This document shows, one piece after another, positions 1 through 6,865 of a stretch of DNA of 18,947 nt. The position numbers were made by a program, and so were the translations under genes. The notes below the pieces were generated by a model, which was not told the DNA's origin, did no database searches, and worked only from the letters and a program-made list of their open reading frames with translations. Source of the DNA: Pseudanabaena sp. UBA1465. Its GTDB lineage: Bacteria; Cyanobacteriota; Cyanobacteriia; Pseudanabaenales; Pseudanabaenaceae. The stretch is taken from assembly GCA_002325645.1 (NCBI GenBank), contig DCSN01000210.1, positions 1-18,947 on the forward strand, written 5' to 3'. How positions within the stretch are numbered: the stretch's first letter is position 1; every line of letters begins with the position of its first letter.

Positions 1-936
1 GAAGTTGGAGCCGATGTCGGTCGCTATTGCCAAATTCCACAGGATCACGGTTTAGACAAATCCCTTGATATGACCGTATTGTTAGATTTATGTCAAGCAG
101 CGATCGTTGACGGCGAACCCGTTCAAGAGACTATTCCGATCAAGAATATCAATCGTGCTGTCGGAACCATCCTTGGTAATGAAATCACCAAGCGTCATTG
201 GGAAGGACTGCCCGATGACACCGTACATCTACATTTCCAAGGCACGGCTGGTCAAAGCTTTGGTGCATTCGTTCCCTCTGGTGTAACGATGGAACTCGAA
301 GGCGATACCAACGACTACCTCGGCAAAGGACTAAGCGGCGGTAAAATCATTCTCTATCCTGACAAAGCTTCTACCTTTGTCGCAGAAGAGAATGTAATCG
401 CTGGTAACGTTGCACTCTACGGCGCAACCAGTGGCGAAGTCTACATTCGTGGTATCGCTGGCGAACGCTTTGCAGTACGCAACTCTGGCGTAAATGCCGT
501 AGTCGAAGGCATCGGCGATCACGGTTGTGAATATATGACTGGCGGTAAGGTCGTGGTCTTGGGCTTAACAGGACGGAACTTCGCGGCTGGTATGAGTGGC
601 GGTATTGCCTACATTCTCGATGAGTCGGGCGACTTCGCAACCCGTTGCAACACCTCAATGGTCGGCTTGGAAAAGCTCGAAGATCCCGAAGAAATCAAGG
701 ATCTGAAGCAGTTGATTCAGCAGCACGTTGACTATACGGAGAGTGCGATCGGTGAACGAGTTCTCGCTGATTGGAATGCGATCGCTCCTAAATTCGTGAA
801 GGTAATGCCCAAGGATTACAAGCGGGTATTGCAAGCGATTAAGGAAGCCCTAGAAGATGGTCTGAGTGGTGATGATGCCCTCAACGCCGCTTTTGAAGCT
901 AACTCCCGCGATGTCGCTCGCATCGGTGGCAGCTAG
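1..936 (+). CDS. gltB: Glutamate synthase large subunit, C-terminal part (GXGXG domain), 5' end outside window
   Basis: The reading frame is open from base 1, so the gene starts upstream; about 311 C-terminal residues are visible. The first residues contain QDHGLDKSLD, typical of the linker entering the C-terminal GXGXG (right-handed beta-helix) domain of glutamate synthase. Glycine-rich turns follow (YLGKGLSGGK, NSGVNAVVEG, MTGGKVVVLG, FAAGMSGGIAYI), the regular pattern of that helix. The enzyme makes two glutamates from glutamine and 2-oxoglutarate in cytoplasmic nitrogen assimilation; the visible domain is structural and lies next to the synthase site. Cyanobacteria have ferredoxin- and NAD(P)H-dependent forms, and this fragment does not tell them apart (glsF is the alternative symbol). 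The C-terminus looks complete. Codon use is richer in GC than in the genes that follow, fitting a core gene at the edge of an accessory region. Confidence 0.95.
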   Translation, partial: EVGADVGRYCQIPQDHGLDKSLDMTVLLDLCQAAIVDGEPVQETIPIKNINRAVGTILGNEITKRHWEGLPDDTVHLHFQGTAGQSFGAFVPSGVTMELEGDTNDYLGKGLSGGKIILYPDKASTFVAEENVIAGNVALYGATSGEVYIRGIAGERFAVRNSGVNAVVEGIGDHGCEYMTGGKVVVLGLTGRNFAAGMSGGIAYILDESGDFATRCNTSMVGLEKLEDPEEIKDLKQLIQQHVDYTESAIGERVLADWNAIAPKFVKVMPKDYKRVLQAIKEALEDGLSGDDALNAAFEANSRDVARIGGS

Positions 937-960
937 GCTGATCAATTAAATTGTTTGGTT

Positions 961-983
961 TGGGGGCGAAAGCCCCCATTTTT
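961..983 (+). terminator. Rho-independent terminator of gltB
   Basis: A perfect 7-bp stem (TGGGGGC, 961-967, with GCCCCCA, 972-978) closes a GAAA tetraloop and is followed by a run of five T. It lies 25 bases after the gltB stop, the expected place for an intrinsic terminator. Confidence 0.9.
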
Positions 984-1052
984 GTGCAATTCTTATATAT
1001 TAGTTTGTATGAATCAAATACCTAAAAAATTGTAGAAACCGAATGAATATTT

Positions 1053-2927
1053 ATGAAAATAAACCTTAGTAAAGCAATTTCGACATTTCATCCAAGTCCA
1101 TCCTATGAACAAATATATTTTGAAGCAGTTGCCAACGCTTTGGATGCTGGCGCAGACAAAATATCGTTAAGGATAAAAATTGAGTCATTTGATAATCCTA
1201 AAAGTCTTGAACTTATAGTTGAAGATAATGGAACAGGATTTATTGATAAAAATTTCAACAAGTTTTCTCGACTACTTGAAGTAGAAAGTAATGATCACAA
1301 GGGGCTAGGTCGTCTTGTCTACTTATCATATTTCGATAAAATCAACATTGAGAGTTATTATGATAAATCTAAGAAGCGAATATTCACATTTGACAGTAAT
1401 TTCAATGGAGAAAGTCAAGAATTAGAAAATGCAGAAGAAAGATCTGGAAGCACATTATACTTCAGCAAATATATTAAAGAAAAAATATACAGCTATGATT
1501 ACTTAATTCCCGAAAAAGTAAAAAAAAGCTTGATAGAGCAATTTTTTCCATTGTTTTTTAGAAAAAAGGAAAGAGGAGAAATTCTCAATATTGAAATATC
1601 TTTAACCGTAGATTCTCCAAATTATGAGTATGACTTTTATTCTTGTAAAATCAACTTTAATCTTAATGATCTACCTAAATTAGAAAAAGCAACTTTCCAA
1701 GATTTATCAGTAGATTTCTATTCAAATTTTGATATTCATTATTCTATTGACTACAATTTAGAGAAAGATAGATCTATTTATACTGCAATTTGTATCGATA
1801 ATAGAGCGCTTAAATATGAGTTGATTTTAATTGATTCTATTCCACACGGATACCAAATGAGGTTTCTATTTATATCAGAGTACTTTGAGGGCAAAGCTAA
1901 CTCTTCTAGGCAAAAAATAGACTTGCCTGACGAAATCACTGAACGCAATTTAAAAGCAAAACTTCGAGCTGAAATTGGCATTATAATTGAGACAAATGTT
2001 CCAAGCGTTAAAATAAAAAATCAAGAAGTCAGCGAGAAACTGAACAAACAATATCCTCATTTGGATGGGTATTTTCCAAGTGATTCTATAGGCTTAATAC
2101 AGAAAACATTGTTTTTGGAAGAAGCACAAAAAAAGTTTTTTAGTGAACAAAAACAGATTTTAGAATGTGATAATTTAGACGATTCACGATATGAGAAAGC
2201 ACTTGAACTATCTTCTAGAGCCTTGGCAGAGTATGTAATATACCGCGCTCGAATTATATCAAAGCTTAAAGAAATGTCACCTCAAAATAGTGAAGAGGAT
2301 CTACACAAATTAATAGTGCCAATGAGAAAAATACTAAAGAAAGAAGTGAGTGATGACGATATCTACAATAATAATGTTTGGATGCTGGATGATCGTTTCA
2401 TGAGCTATAACATAATCCTAAGTGATGAGATTATGTCAAAAGTAATCAAAGAGATAACTTTTGATAAAGTTGAAGATAATAGTAGACCAGACATAACGAT
2501 GGTTTTTTCGGGTAATCCTAACTTGGAAGCAAAATTTAGTGTTGTAGTCGTGGAGCTAAAGAAAAAAGGACTTTCTCTAGCCAAGAATGAAGAAGTAGTA
2601 AGCCAATTAAAGCAGAGAGCTAGAAAACTATTAAAATATTTTCCAAATAAAATTGAGAAAATATGGTTTTACGGAATAACAGATATTGATAATGAATTTA
2701 GAATTTCTTTAAAAGAACAGGGATTTAAAGAGCTTTTCTCTCATGGTCAAATGTTTTTTAATCTTCAACCTATTATCGTCGATGATGAAAATAATCCTTT
2801 TATGACAGACTTATTTGTTATGACTTATGAGTCTTTAATTATGGACGCAGAGAGTCGAAATGATTCATTCTTGAAAGTTCTCAGATGTCAAATTAGAAAA
2901 TCTCTTGAAAACAATGTTCTCGATTAG
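1053..2927 (+). CDS. GHKL-type ATPase with C-terminal PD-(D/E)XK nuclease-like domain
   Basis: A 624-residue protein. The N-terminus is a GHKL (Hsp90/MutL/MORC-like) ATPase: N-box with E24, N28 and D31 (EAVANALDAGAD), ATP-lid motif DNGTGF at 58-63, glycine motif KGLGRL at 83-88, and a G3-like SGSTLYF near 131. The middle (about 150-440) matches no family I recognise. Near the C-terminus, RPD (D480) is followed by a beta-strand ending in E501-x-K503 (VVVELKKKG), the layout of a PD-(D/E)XK nuclease core. An ATPase coupled to a nuclease fits a restriction or anti-phage effector; bacterial MORC/MutL-like ATPases linked to restriction-modification are an established theme. Activity is inferred. 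The gene is markedly AT-rich compared with gltB, suggesting horizontal transfer. ATG 1053 is used because the upstream ATG at 1010 hits a stop quickly; no clear Shine-Dalgarno is seen. Its stop overlaps the convergent gene by 4 bases. Confidence 0.8.
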   Translation: MKINLSKAISTFHPSPSYEQIYFEAVANALDAGADKISLRIKIESFDNPKSLELIVEDNGTGFIDKNFNKFSRLLEVESNDHKGLGRLVYLSYFDKINIESYYDKSKKRIFTFDSNFNGESQELENAEERSGSTLYFSKYIKEKIYSYDYLIPEKVKKSLIEQFFPLFFRKKERGEILNIEISLTVDSPNYEYDFYSCKINFNLNDLPKLEKATFQDLSVDFYSNFDIHYSIDYNLEKDRSIYTAICIDNRALKYELILIDSIPHGYQMRFLFISEYFEGKANSSRQKIDLPDEITERNLKAKLRAEIGIIIETNVPSVKIKNQEVSEKLNKQYPHLDGYFPSDSIGLIQKTLFLEEAQKKFFSEQKQILECDNLDDSRYEKALELSSRALAEYVIYRARIISKLKEMSPQNSEEDLHKLIVPMRKILKKEVSDDDIYNNNVWMLDDRFMSYNIILSDEIMSKVIKEITFDKVEDNSRPDITMVFSGNPNLEAKFSVVVVELKKKGLSLAKNEEVVSQLKQRARKLLKYFPNKIEKIWFYGITDIDNEFRISLKEQGFKELFSHGQMFFNLQPIIVDDENNPFMTDLFVMTYESLIMDAESRNDSFLKVLRCQIRKSLENNVLD

Positions 2928-3442
2928 TAACGAATGGGATCTAATCCCCAAGATTGAGGCAACCAAGATTTTGCCACTACACTAAAACTATATTCAAAAG
3001 CTTCTTTCATTTCCTGATGCCATTCAGTTGTAGTTTTGGAATAATCTCGAATGGGTCGCTTAATTTCAGAGGGATATGTTCGGATATTATACCTTGCTAA
3101 AAGCTCTATAACCTTCCTTCCTCCTCTTCCACCTTCACCACTGTAGTTTAGATTGCAACAACTAACAGCAGCTAATACATTAAATTGTAATAATGAGTTT
3201 GGTTCTTTTATAATTAAAAAAATATCTAGTTGATTCAAAACTTCTCGATTTTCAACATAATTCAGTATTTTTGAAGCCGAATTCTCTTCTAAAGTCGAAT
3301 CTACAAACCAATATGGTAAATTTCCATCATCATCTTGACCTAACAGTACACAGCCAACAATAACTTCAGATCTATGTTCAATTATAGTTAAAATAGGAAT
3401 TATAGACGAGGTAATACCTTCTGGAAGAAATATTAGATTCAT
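2924..3442 (-). CDS. Hypothetical protein, 172 aa, convergent with the GHKL ATPase gene
   Basis: Not recognised. The protein starts MNLIFLPEG, is hydrophobic near the N-terminus without a clear signal peptide, has a glycine-rich turn GEGGRGGRKVIELL in the second half, and ends in an aromatic- and charge-rich tail (KSWLPQSWGLDPIRY). No catalytic motif is evident. It is as AT-rich as the neighbouring ATPase-nuclease gene and the two stops overlap by 4 bases tail to tail, so they may have arrived together. Convergent orientation argues against a simple operon; it could be a regulator, an immunity-like partner, or unrelated. Confidence 0.7.
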   Translation of the reverse strand: MNLIFLPEGITSSIIPILTIIEHRSEVIVGCVLLGQDDDGNLPYWFVDSTLEENSASKILNYVENREVLNQLDIFLIIKEPNSLLQFNVLAAVSCCNLNYSGEGGRGGRKVIELLARYNIRTYPSEIKRPIRDYSKTTTEWHQEMKEAFEYSFSVVAKSWLPQSWGLDPIRY

Positions 3443-3539
3443 AATTTCATTAAACTTAAGTATAAAAAATTACTCTCTTTTTAGATGTCTTTATTATAAA
3501 TATTTTACTTCATAACACTGAGTTTCACAAGTTAATCTG

Positions 3540-3858
3540 GAGATCGCTTGTTCGTGAAAGTGTGGATATTTGAGGTGATCGCTTTGTGATGAGATTAGGG
3601 GCGATCGCGGGTTGATGTTGTGGTCTATTCAGAGCGATCGCTTGTGTGGTCAGAGTGTGGATATTTTAGGCGATCGCTTTTTGATTGAGATTGGGGGCGA
3701 TCGCTGTTTGGTGTTGTTGGTTTGTTGAGGGGCGATCGCTTGTGTGGTTAGAGTGTGGATATTTTAGGCGATCGCTTTTTGATTGATATTAGATGCGATC
3801 GCTGTTTGATGTTGTTGGTTGTTTGGGCGATCGCTTTGTGATCAGATTAGAGGCGATC
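3540..3858 (+). repeat. HIP1 composite repeat array, locus 1 (A-B-C x3, then B)
   Basis: Three spacers recur in fixed order between GCGATCGC octamers: A with core GTGTGGATATTTTAG, B with core TTGATTGAGATTAGG, and C with core GTTGTTGGTTTGTTGAGG. Intact HIP1 sites start at 3601, 3634, 3670, 3697, 3732, 3768, 3795 and 3827. The spacings are 36 (A), 27 (B) and 35 (C), giving a 98-bp period, for example 3634 to 3732 and 3697 to 3795. The first A is older, with decayed HIP1 ends (GAGATCGC, GTGATCGC). The array ends in a B variant (TTTGTGATCAGATTAG) closed by GCGATCTG, not a full HIP1. This fills most of the gene-free stretch 3443-3884; the remaining 97 bases next to the unknown gene show nothing recognisable. 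Confidence 0.95.
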
Positions 3859-3867
3859 TGATAAAAT
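3836..3867 (+). promoter_or_regulatory. Array-edge leader with possible promoter before the HepT module
   Basis: The last B spacer gives TTGTGA (3836-3841), and GATAAAAT lies at 3860-3867 just past the terminal GCGATCTG. With GATAAA as -10 the spacing is 18. The same edge (B variant, GCGATCTG, then TAAAAT-like box) recurs at 5631-5663 and 12340-12372, each before the first gene of a module. The hexamers match consensus only moderately. Confidence 0.4.
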
Positions 3868-3884
3868 TAATCCCAGAGGCTAAT

Positions 3885-3998
3885 ATGAACAAGCACTTAG
3901 GAAAAAATCGTACCCAAGGTTTTAGCAACAGCTATCGCCTACTATGGCAGCATAATGATGATAGAAGAAGATATTCGATGGATACAGAGATTTTCTAA
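3885..3998 (+). pseudogene. Truncated copy of a cyanobacterial antitoxin-like gene (C-terminal piece)
   Basis: A 37-codon frame from ATG 3885 encodes KNRTQGFSNSYRLLWQH, almost the same as residues KNRTQGFNESDRLLWQH near the C-terminus of the protein encoded at 5703-6050. At DNA level about 47 of 52 bases match between 3902-3953 and roughly 5927-5978. After LLWQH the frame runs out of homology and overlaps the start of hepT. The remnant sits directly after the conserved array edge, as the intact copy does, so it looks like what remains after deletion or replacement of a module. It could be translated as a leader peptide, but there is no evidence for that. Confidence 0.7.
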
Positions 3999-4365
3999 CT
4001 TTGAGAGAGCATTCCTTTTATTGCAAGACTCCCTCAAAACAGAACAGCTTTCCATTTTAGAAAGAGCAGGATTGATTCAATTTTTTGAAATGACCTTTGA
4101 ACTGGCTTGGAAATTGCTCAAGGACTATGAAGAGGCAGAAGGATTAATTGCCAAAACTCCTAGAGAAGCGATTAAACAAGCATTTCAATCGGGACTAATT
4201 AGCAATGGACATGACTGGATCGATGCACTTCAAGATCGTAACCTGACCGCACATACTTACAATGAAGAAACCGCGATCGCTGTCGAAGCAAAAATTAGAG
4301 GTAAATATTTTCAACTTCTAGAGGACGTTTATGCGTATTTTAAGAACAAGATTGCAACTTTGTGA
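3955..4365 (+). CDS. hepT: HepT-like HEPN toxin (nucleotidyltransferase substrate-binding / HI0074 family)
   Basis: A 136-residue, mostly helical protein of the HI0074-like family that pairs with MNT nucleotidyltransferases. The key motif RNLTAHTY at 95-102 fits the HEPN ribonuclease motif R-x4-H-x-Y: R95 and H100 would be catalytic and Y102 the tyrosine that the partner AMPylates. Such pairs are established type VII toxin-antitoxin systems in which MntA AMPylates HepT to block its RNase activity. The mntA gene begins 6 bases after this stop, so the two are likely one operon. ATG 3955 and ATG 3958 are adjacent alternatives. The start overlaps the antitoxin remnant at 3885-3998. Confidence 0.85.
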   Translation: MMIEEDIRWIQRFSNFERAFLLLQDSLKTEQLSILERAGLIQFFEMTFELAWKLLKDYEEAEGLIAKTPREAIKQAFQSGLISNGHDWIDALQDRNLTAHTYNEETAIAVEAKIRGKYFQLLEDVYAYFKNKIATL

Positions 4366-4371
4366 AACTCG

Positions 4372-4764
4372 ATGAAATACGGATTAATTGAGCGAGATTT
4401 TATTTGTATTAACGAAGCGATTCGAGAATTTCCTGAGATTACCGAAGTAATCTTGTTTGGCTCACGGGCAAAGGGAAACTATAAAATAGGCTCAGATGTG
4501 GATTTGGCGATCAAGGGCGATCTCGTAACATACGAAATTACCGCCCGATTTGCTGATTGTCTCAACGAAGAGAAGCCATTACCCTATTCTTTTGATGTGG
4601 TGCATTACGAAGCGATCGCCGAACCTAAGCTCAAAGAACATATTGATCGCGTTGGCATTAAAATCTACACAATCAATATTGATTTCTCTAAGGCGATCGC
4701 TGTTTGGTGTTGTTGTTTTGTTGAGGGGGCGATCGCTTGTAGGGTGAGAGTGTGGATATTTTAG
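4372..4764 (+). CDS. mntA: MntA-like minimal nucleotidyltransferase antitoxin with repeat-derived tail
   Basis: The N-terminal ~100 residues are a minimal nucleotidyltransferase: FGSRAKGNYKIGSDVDLA (29-46) is a perfect GSx10DxD motif with D42 and D44, and D75 in SFDVVHYE is the likely third acid. It should AMPylate the HepT tyrosine and neutralise the toxin. Such proteins usually stop soon after the strand seen here as VGIKIY. Instead the frame runs through DFSK straight into the repeat array: the last ~24 residues (from AIAVWCCC to RVWIF) are a translation of HIP1 plus C plus HIP1 plus A, and the stop TAG (4762-4764) is the TAG of the A spacer. The native stop was apparently lost when the array formed. 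Whether the cysteine-rich tail affects function is unknown. Confidence 0.88.
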   Translation: MKYGLIERDFICINEAIREFPEITEVILFGSRAKGNYKIGSDVDLAIKGDLVTYEITARFADCLNEEKPLPYSFDVVHYEAIAEPKLKEHIDRVGIKIYTINIDFSKAIAVWCCCFVEGAIACRVRVWIF

Positions 4765-4896
4765 GCGATCGCTTTTTGAATAAGATTAGGGGCGATCGCT
4801 TGTTCGTGAAAGTATGGATATTTTAGGCGATCGCTTTTTGATTGAGATTAGGGGCGATCGCTTTTTGATGTTGTTGGTTTGTTGAGGGGCGATCTC
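4693..4896 (+). repeat. HIP1 composite repeat array, locus 2 (C-A-B-A-B-C)
   Basis: Order C, A, B, A (variant TTGTTCGTGAAAG), B, then a C whose start TTTTTGATG looks like a B/C hybrid. The array begins inside the mntA frame and ends in a degenerate HIP1 (GCGATCTC), 2 bases before the stop of the convergent yoeB gene. Confidence 0.93.
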
Positions 4897-4898
4897 GT

Positions 4899-5165
4899 TT
4901 ACTCGTAATGAGTCCACATTCTGATTATTTTAATGGTTTTCTCTGTCTCAATCACCTCATAAACAAGGCGATGCTGGACATTAATTCTGCGTGAATATGC
5001 ACCTGAACAATCACCAACCAGTTTTTCATAGGGTGGGGGGTTCTGAAACGGATTTATTTGAATTACGGACAAAAGCTCAGCAACTTTACCCTTTAGATTA
5101 CTCGCCGCTATTTTCTTCGCATCTTTTTGAGATTGCTTAGTATATACCAACTTCCACATCACCAT
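4899..5165 (-). CDS. yoeB: YoeB-family toxin, ribosome-dependent mRNA interferase
   Basis: An 88-residue RelE-superfamily protein, close to the usual ~84. The diagnostic C-terminal half is present: EKLVGDCSGAYSRRI, QHRLVYEV, and the final MWTHYE. By alignment with E. coli YoeB, E47, R66 and H86 correspond to the catalytic Glu, Arg and C-terminal His. The toxin cleaves mRNA at the ribosomal A site. The start is ATG 5165 or ATG 5159; the second gives the TGATG stop-start overlap with the antitoxin and leaves MWKLVYTK, a more typical N-terminus. It is co-transcribed after its antitoxin and its stop nearly touches repeat locus 2. Confidence 0.92.
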   Translation of the reverse strand: MVMWKLVYTKQSQKDAKKIAASNLKGKVAELLSVIQINPFQNPPPYEKLVGDCSGAYSRRINVQHRLVYEVIETEKTIKIIRMWTHYE

Positions 5166-5476
5166 TCTAGCGTCTCACTGCAATCATTAATAGAAGTTAA
5201 TAAACCTTCAACAATTGACTCACGCATTTTAGGGATTGAGAGTAAATATATTGTTTCCTGAATACTGCGCCATTCATCTTCAGAAATTAAAACAGCGTTA
5301 GATTTGTGCTCTAAAACTTTTCTAGGTGTATCGAGTTGTTCTTTCGAGGCGATCGCGCGATCGCTAATTCTCGATTGTTGACGTTGTTTAACAAATAAAC
5401 AAAAGTCAAGAATTTCTTCAACCAATGATTCCGAGACTTGTTCAAGTTCTCGACTAAGTTGCTCTCTAACTGTCAT
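5159..5476 (-). CDS. Chimeric antitoxin: DUF2281-like N-terminus with YefM C-terminus
   Basis: A 105-residue partner of YoeB. Residues ~61-105 (AVLISEDEWRSIQETIYLL, then MRESI, ending CSETLEW) are a textbook YefM toxin-binding region. The N-terminus lacks the usual Phd/YefM DNA-binding start; residues 1-33 (VREQLSRELEQVSESLVEE followed by ILDFCLFVKQR) instead resemble DUF2281-type antitoxins that normally pair with PIN toxins. The joint, residues 38-43, is encoded by two HIP1 octamers in tandem (5349-5364). This suggests two antitoxin halves joined by recombination at HIP1. DNA binding and autoregulation may therefore differ from ordinary yefM-yoeB. A yefM symbol would hide the chimera, so none is given. 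Confidence 0.82.
   Translation of the reverse strand: MTVREQLSRELEQVSESLVEEILDFCLFVKQRQQSRISDRAIASKEQLDTPRKVLEHKSNAVLISEDEWRSIQETIYLLSIPKMRESIVEGLLTSINDCSETLEW
5349..5364. repeat. Two tandem HIP1 octamers inside the antitoxin gene
   Basis: GCGATCGC occurs twice with no gap, at the junction of the DUF2281-like and YefM-like halves of the antitoxin. Confidence 0.95.
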
Positions 5477-5540
5477 TTGATTATCTCAATGGGGGCAATA
5501 TTGGGGTGGGAATACGCTATCAATTATGCTACAAAAAATA

Positions 5541-5656
5541 AATATTTGAGGCGATCGCTGTTTGATGTTGTTGGTTTGTTGAGGGGCGATCGCTTGTGTG
5601 GTGAGAGTGTGGATATTTTAGGCGATCGCTTTGTAATGAGATTAAGGGGCGATCTG
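5541..5656 (+). repeat. HIP1 composite repeat array, locus 3 (partial A, C-A-B)
   Basis: It starts with the tail of an A spacer (AATATTTGAG), then C, A and a B variant (TTTGTAATGAGATTAAG) ending in GCGATCTG. It lies between the divergent chimeric antitoxin gene and the 5703 gene, and keeps + orientation. Confidence 0.92.
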
Positions 5657-5663
5657 ATAAAAT
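5631..5663 (+). promoter_or_regulatory. Array-edge leader with possible promoter before the antitoxin-like/HNH module
   Basis: TTGTAA (5631-5636) in the last B spacer and GATAAAAT (5656-5663) after the terminal GCGATCTG repeat the arrangement seen at 3836-3867. The spacing of 19 to GATAAA is long for a sigma-70 promoter, so the case rests on recurrence. Confidence 0.38.
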
Positions 5664-5702
5664 GAAAGCCAAAAGTTAACATTGATAGTCATTTACTCAA
5701 CC

Positions 5703-6050
5703 ATGCAAGTCACCCTAGACATACCAGACGACATTTCTACTACTGTGCAAGATAACCTACCGCAAATATTAGCGCTAGGACTGAGAGAAATGAACGCTAA
5801 TCCCAATAATGGTTTTTCGGGACTGACCGAAATATTGCACTTTTTAGCCAAGCTTCCATCCCCCCAAGAAGTCTTAAATTTACGCCTTGCACCAGAAGCA
5901 CAGCAAGAAATTGATAATCTATTAGAAAAAAATCGTACTCAAGGTTTTAACGAAAGCGATCGCCTACTATGGCAGCATTATGAATTTATCGAACATCTAG
6001 TGAGACTTGCCAAGACTCAAGCCCTGATTAAGCTCCAGCCGAGTCAATGA
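5703..6050 (+). CDS. Antitoxin-like small protein paired with an HNH nuclease
   Basis: About 115 residues from ATG 5703 (MQVTLDIPDDI); a TTG 21 bases upstream is in frame but less likely. The C-terminal half (EIDNLLEKNRTQGFNESDR, then QHYEFIEHLVRLAKTQA) is a helical tail common to many small cyanobacterial proteins encoded before toxins or nucleases. The N-terminal MQVTLDIPDDI resembles the DNA-contacting strand of ribbon-helix-helix antitoxins. Its stop overlaps the HNH gene start by 4 bases (ATGA), so translation is probably coupled. A C-terminal piece of a paralogue survives at 3885-3998. The antitoxin role is inferred from context. Confidence 0.72.
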   Translation: MQVTLDIPDDISTTVQDNLPQILALGLREMNANPNNGFSGLTEILHFLAKLPSPQEVLNLRLAPEAQQEIDNLLEKNRTQGFNESDRLLWQHYEFIEHLVRLAKTQALIKLQPSQ

Positions 6051-6475
6051 GTAAGAGTTATATCTCCACTAAACTTAGAACACTAGTCAGTGATCGCGCC
6101 CAAAACTGTTGTGAATATTGTCTGATTCCTGAAAGCTTAACCTTAGTTTCCCATCAAGTAGATCATGTAATTGCTGAAAAGCACGGAGGTAAGACTACAG
6201 AAGAAAATTTAGCTTTATCTTGCTCGCTATGCAATCAAGCTAAGGGCAGTGATATCGCTTCTATGGATACAGAGACAGGTGATGTTATTAGGCTTTACCA
6301 TCCCAGAAAAGACCAATGGCGAGAAAATTTTCACATCGAAGAATCTAATGGCGTAATTTATCCATTGACCGCAATTGGTCGCGTAACAATACAGTTACTA
6401 AAGATCAATCGATCAGCTTGCCTACCATATCGGCAAATGCTGGCGCAAGCAAAAATACTGATACAAAAATGGTGA
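6047..6475 (+). CDS. HNH endonuclease (toxin-like)
   Basis: A 142-residue HNH protein: zinc-type pairs C22-x2-C25 (CEYC) and C59-x2-C62 (CSLC), catalytic HQVDHVIAEKHGG (D39, H40), then N54 and N63. The C-terminal half (YHPRKDQWRENF, then AIGRVTIQLLKIN) is shared with the second HNH protein at 11819-12271, so both belong to one subfamily. It probably cuts DNA. It is coupled to the antitoxin-like gene by an ATGA overlap. The stop TGA (6473-6475) falls in a remnant of the C repeat spacer. Confidence 0.85.
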   Translation: MSKSYISTKLRTLVSDRAQNCCEYCLIPESLTLVSHQVDHVIAEKHGGKTTEENLALSCSLCNQAKGSDIASMDTETGDVIRLYHPRKDQWRENFHIEESNGVIYPLTAIGRVTIQLLKINRSACLPYRQMLAQAKILIQKW

Positions 6476-6497
6476 TGTTGATTTGTTGAGGGGCGCA
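6472..6497 (+). repeat. Decayed fragment of the C repeat spacer
   Basis: TGATGTTGATTTGTTGAGGG followed by GCGC is a shortened C spacer with a broken HIP1. It joins the HNH gene stop to the convergent DUF5615 gene stop, filling the 27-bp gap. Confidence 0.75.
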
Positions 6498-6502
6498 TAT
6501 CC

Positions 6503-6865
6503 CTAAATCGGTAAACGCCTCAACCTGTAGCGTTCATCAGACACGATTACCACAGCACCAATTGTTATATCCTCAGAGCAATTTTGTAGAACATTTAGTA
6601 GCCTACTAAAAACAAACTGAGGCGATGTATTTTTTAATCGAAAAATAACTACACTTGGAATCTCATCTTTACTCGCAGCCATCAAATCACCAAAATCTAG
6701 ATCGAAAGTGAGGATAACTCGACTTTCAAACTTTGCTTTTTCAATAATCAAAGCATCTGGCAAACATTGTAAACCCTCTTCTCGTAAATGTTTTGCATCA
6801 TAGTTCATTGCCCGAAGCAATTTTACGACTGTTTGAGAAACTCCCATGTCTGCTAAAAGTTTCAT
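6503..6865 (-). CDS. DUF5615 PIN-like toxin
   Basis: A 120-residue PIN-like protein: MKLLADMGVS with D6 at the first acidic position, LPDALIIEKAKFE (D37) in the middle, and TFDLDFGDL (D54, D56) as the next acidic cluster. This is the DUF5615 layout, usually encoded after a DUF433 protein in bacterial toxin-antitoxin-like pairs. A nuclease role is inferred from the PIN-like fold. The first gene of the pair overlaps it by 4 bases. Confidence 0.85.
   Translation of the reverse strand: MKLLADMGVSQTVVKLLRAMNYDAKHLREEGLQCLPDALIIEKAKFESRVILTFDLDFGDLMAASKDEIPSVVIFRLKNTSPQFVFSRLLNVLQNCSEDITIGAVVIVSDERYRLRRLPI

Noticed and set aside
331..658. Reading frames opposite gltB
   Set aside because: Shadows of the conserved gltB frame with biased, arginine-rich composition.
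3540..3862. CRISPR array
   Set aside because: The regularly spaced element is the 8-base HIP1 palindrome and the spacers themselves repeat as three fixed types; no long direct repeat with unique spacers and no cas genes.
5438..5665. 75-codon reading frame on the + strand
   Set aside because: It lies antisense to the chimeric antitoxin start and then translates the repeat; no family features.
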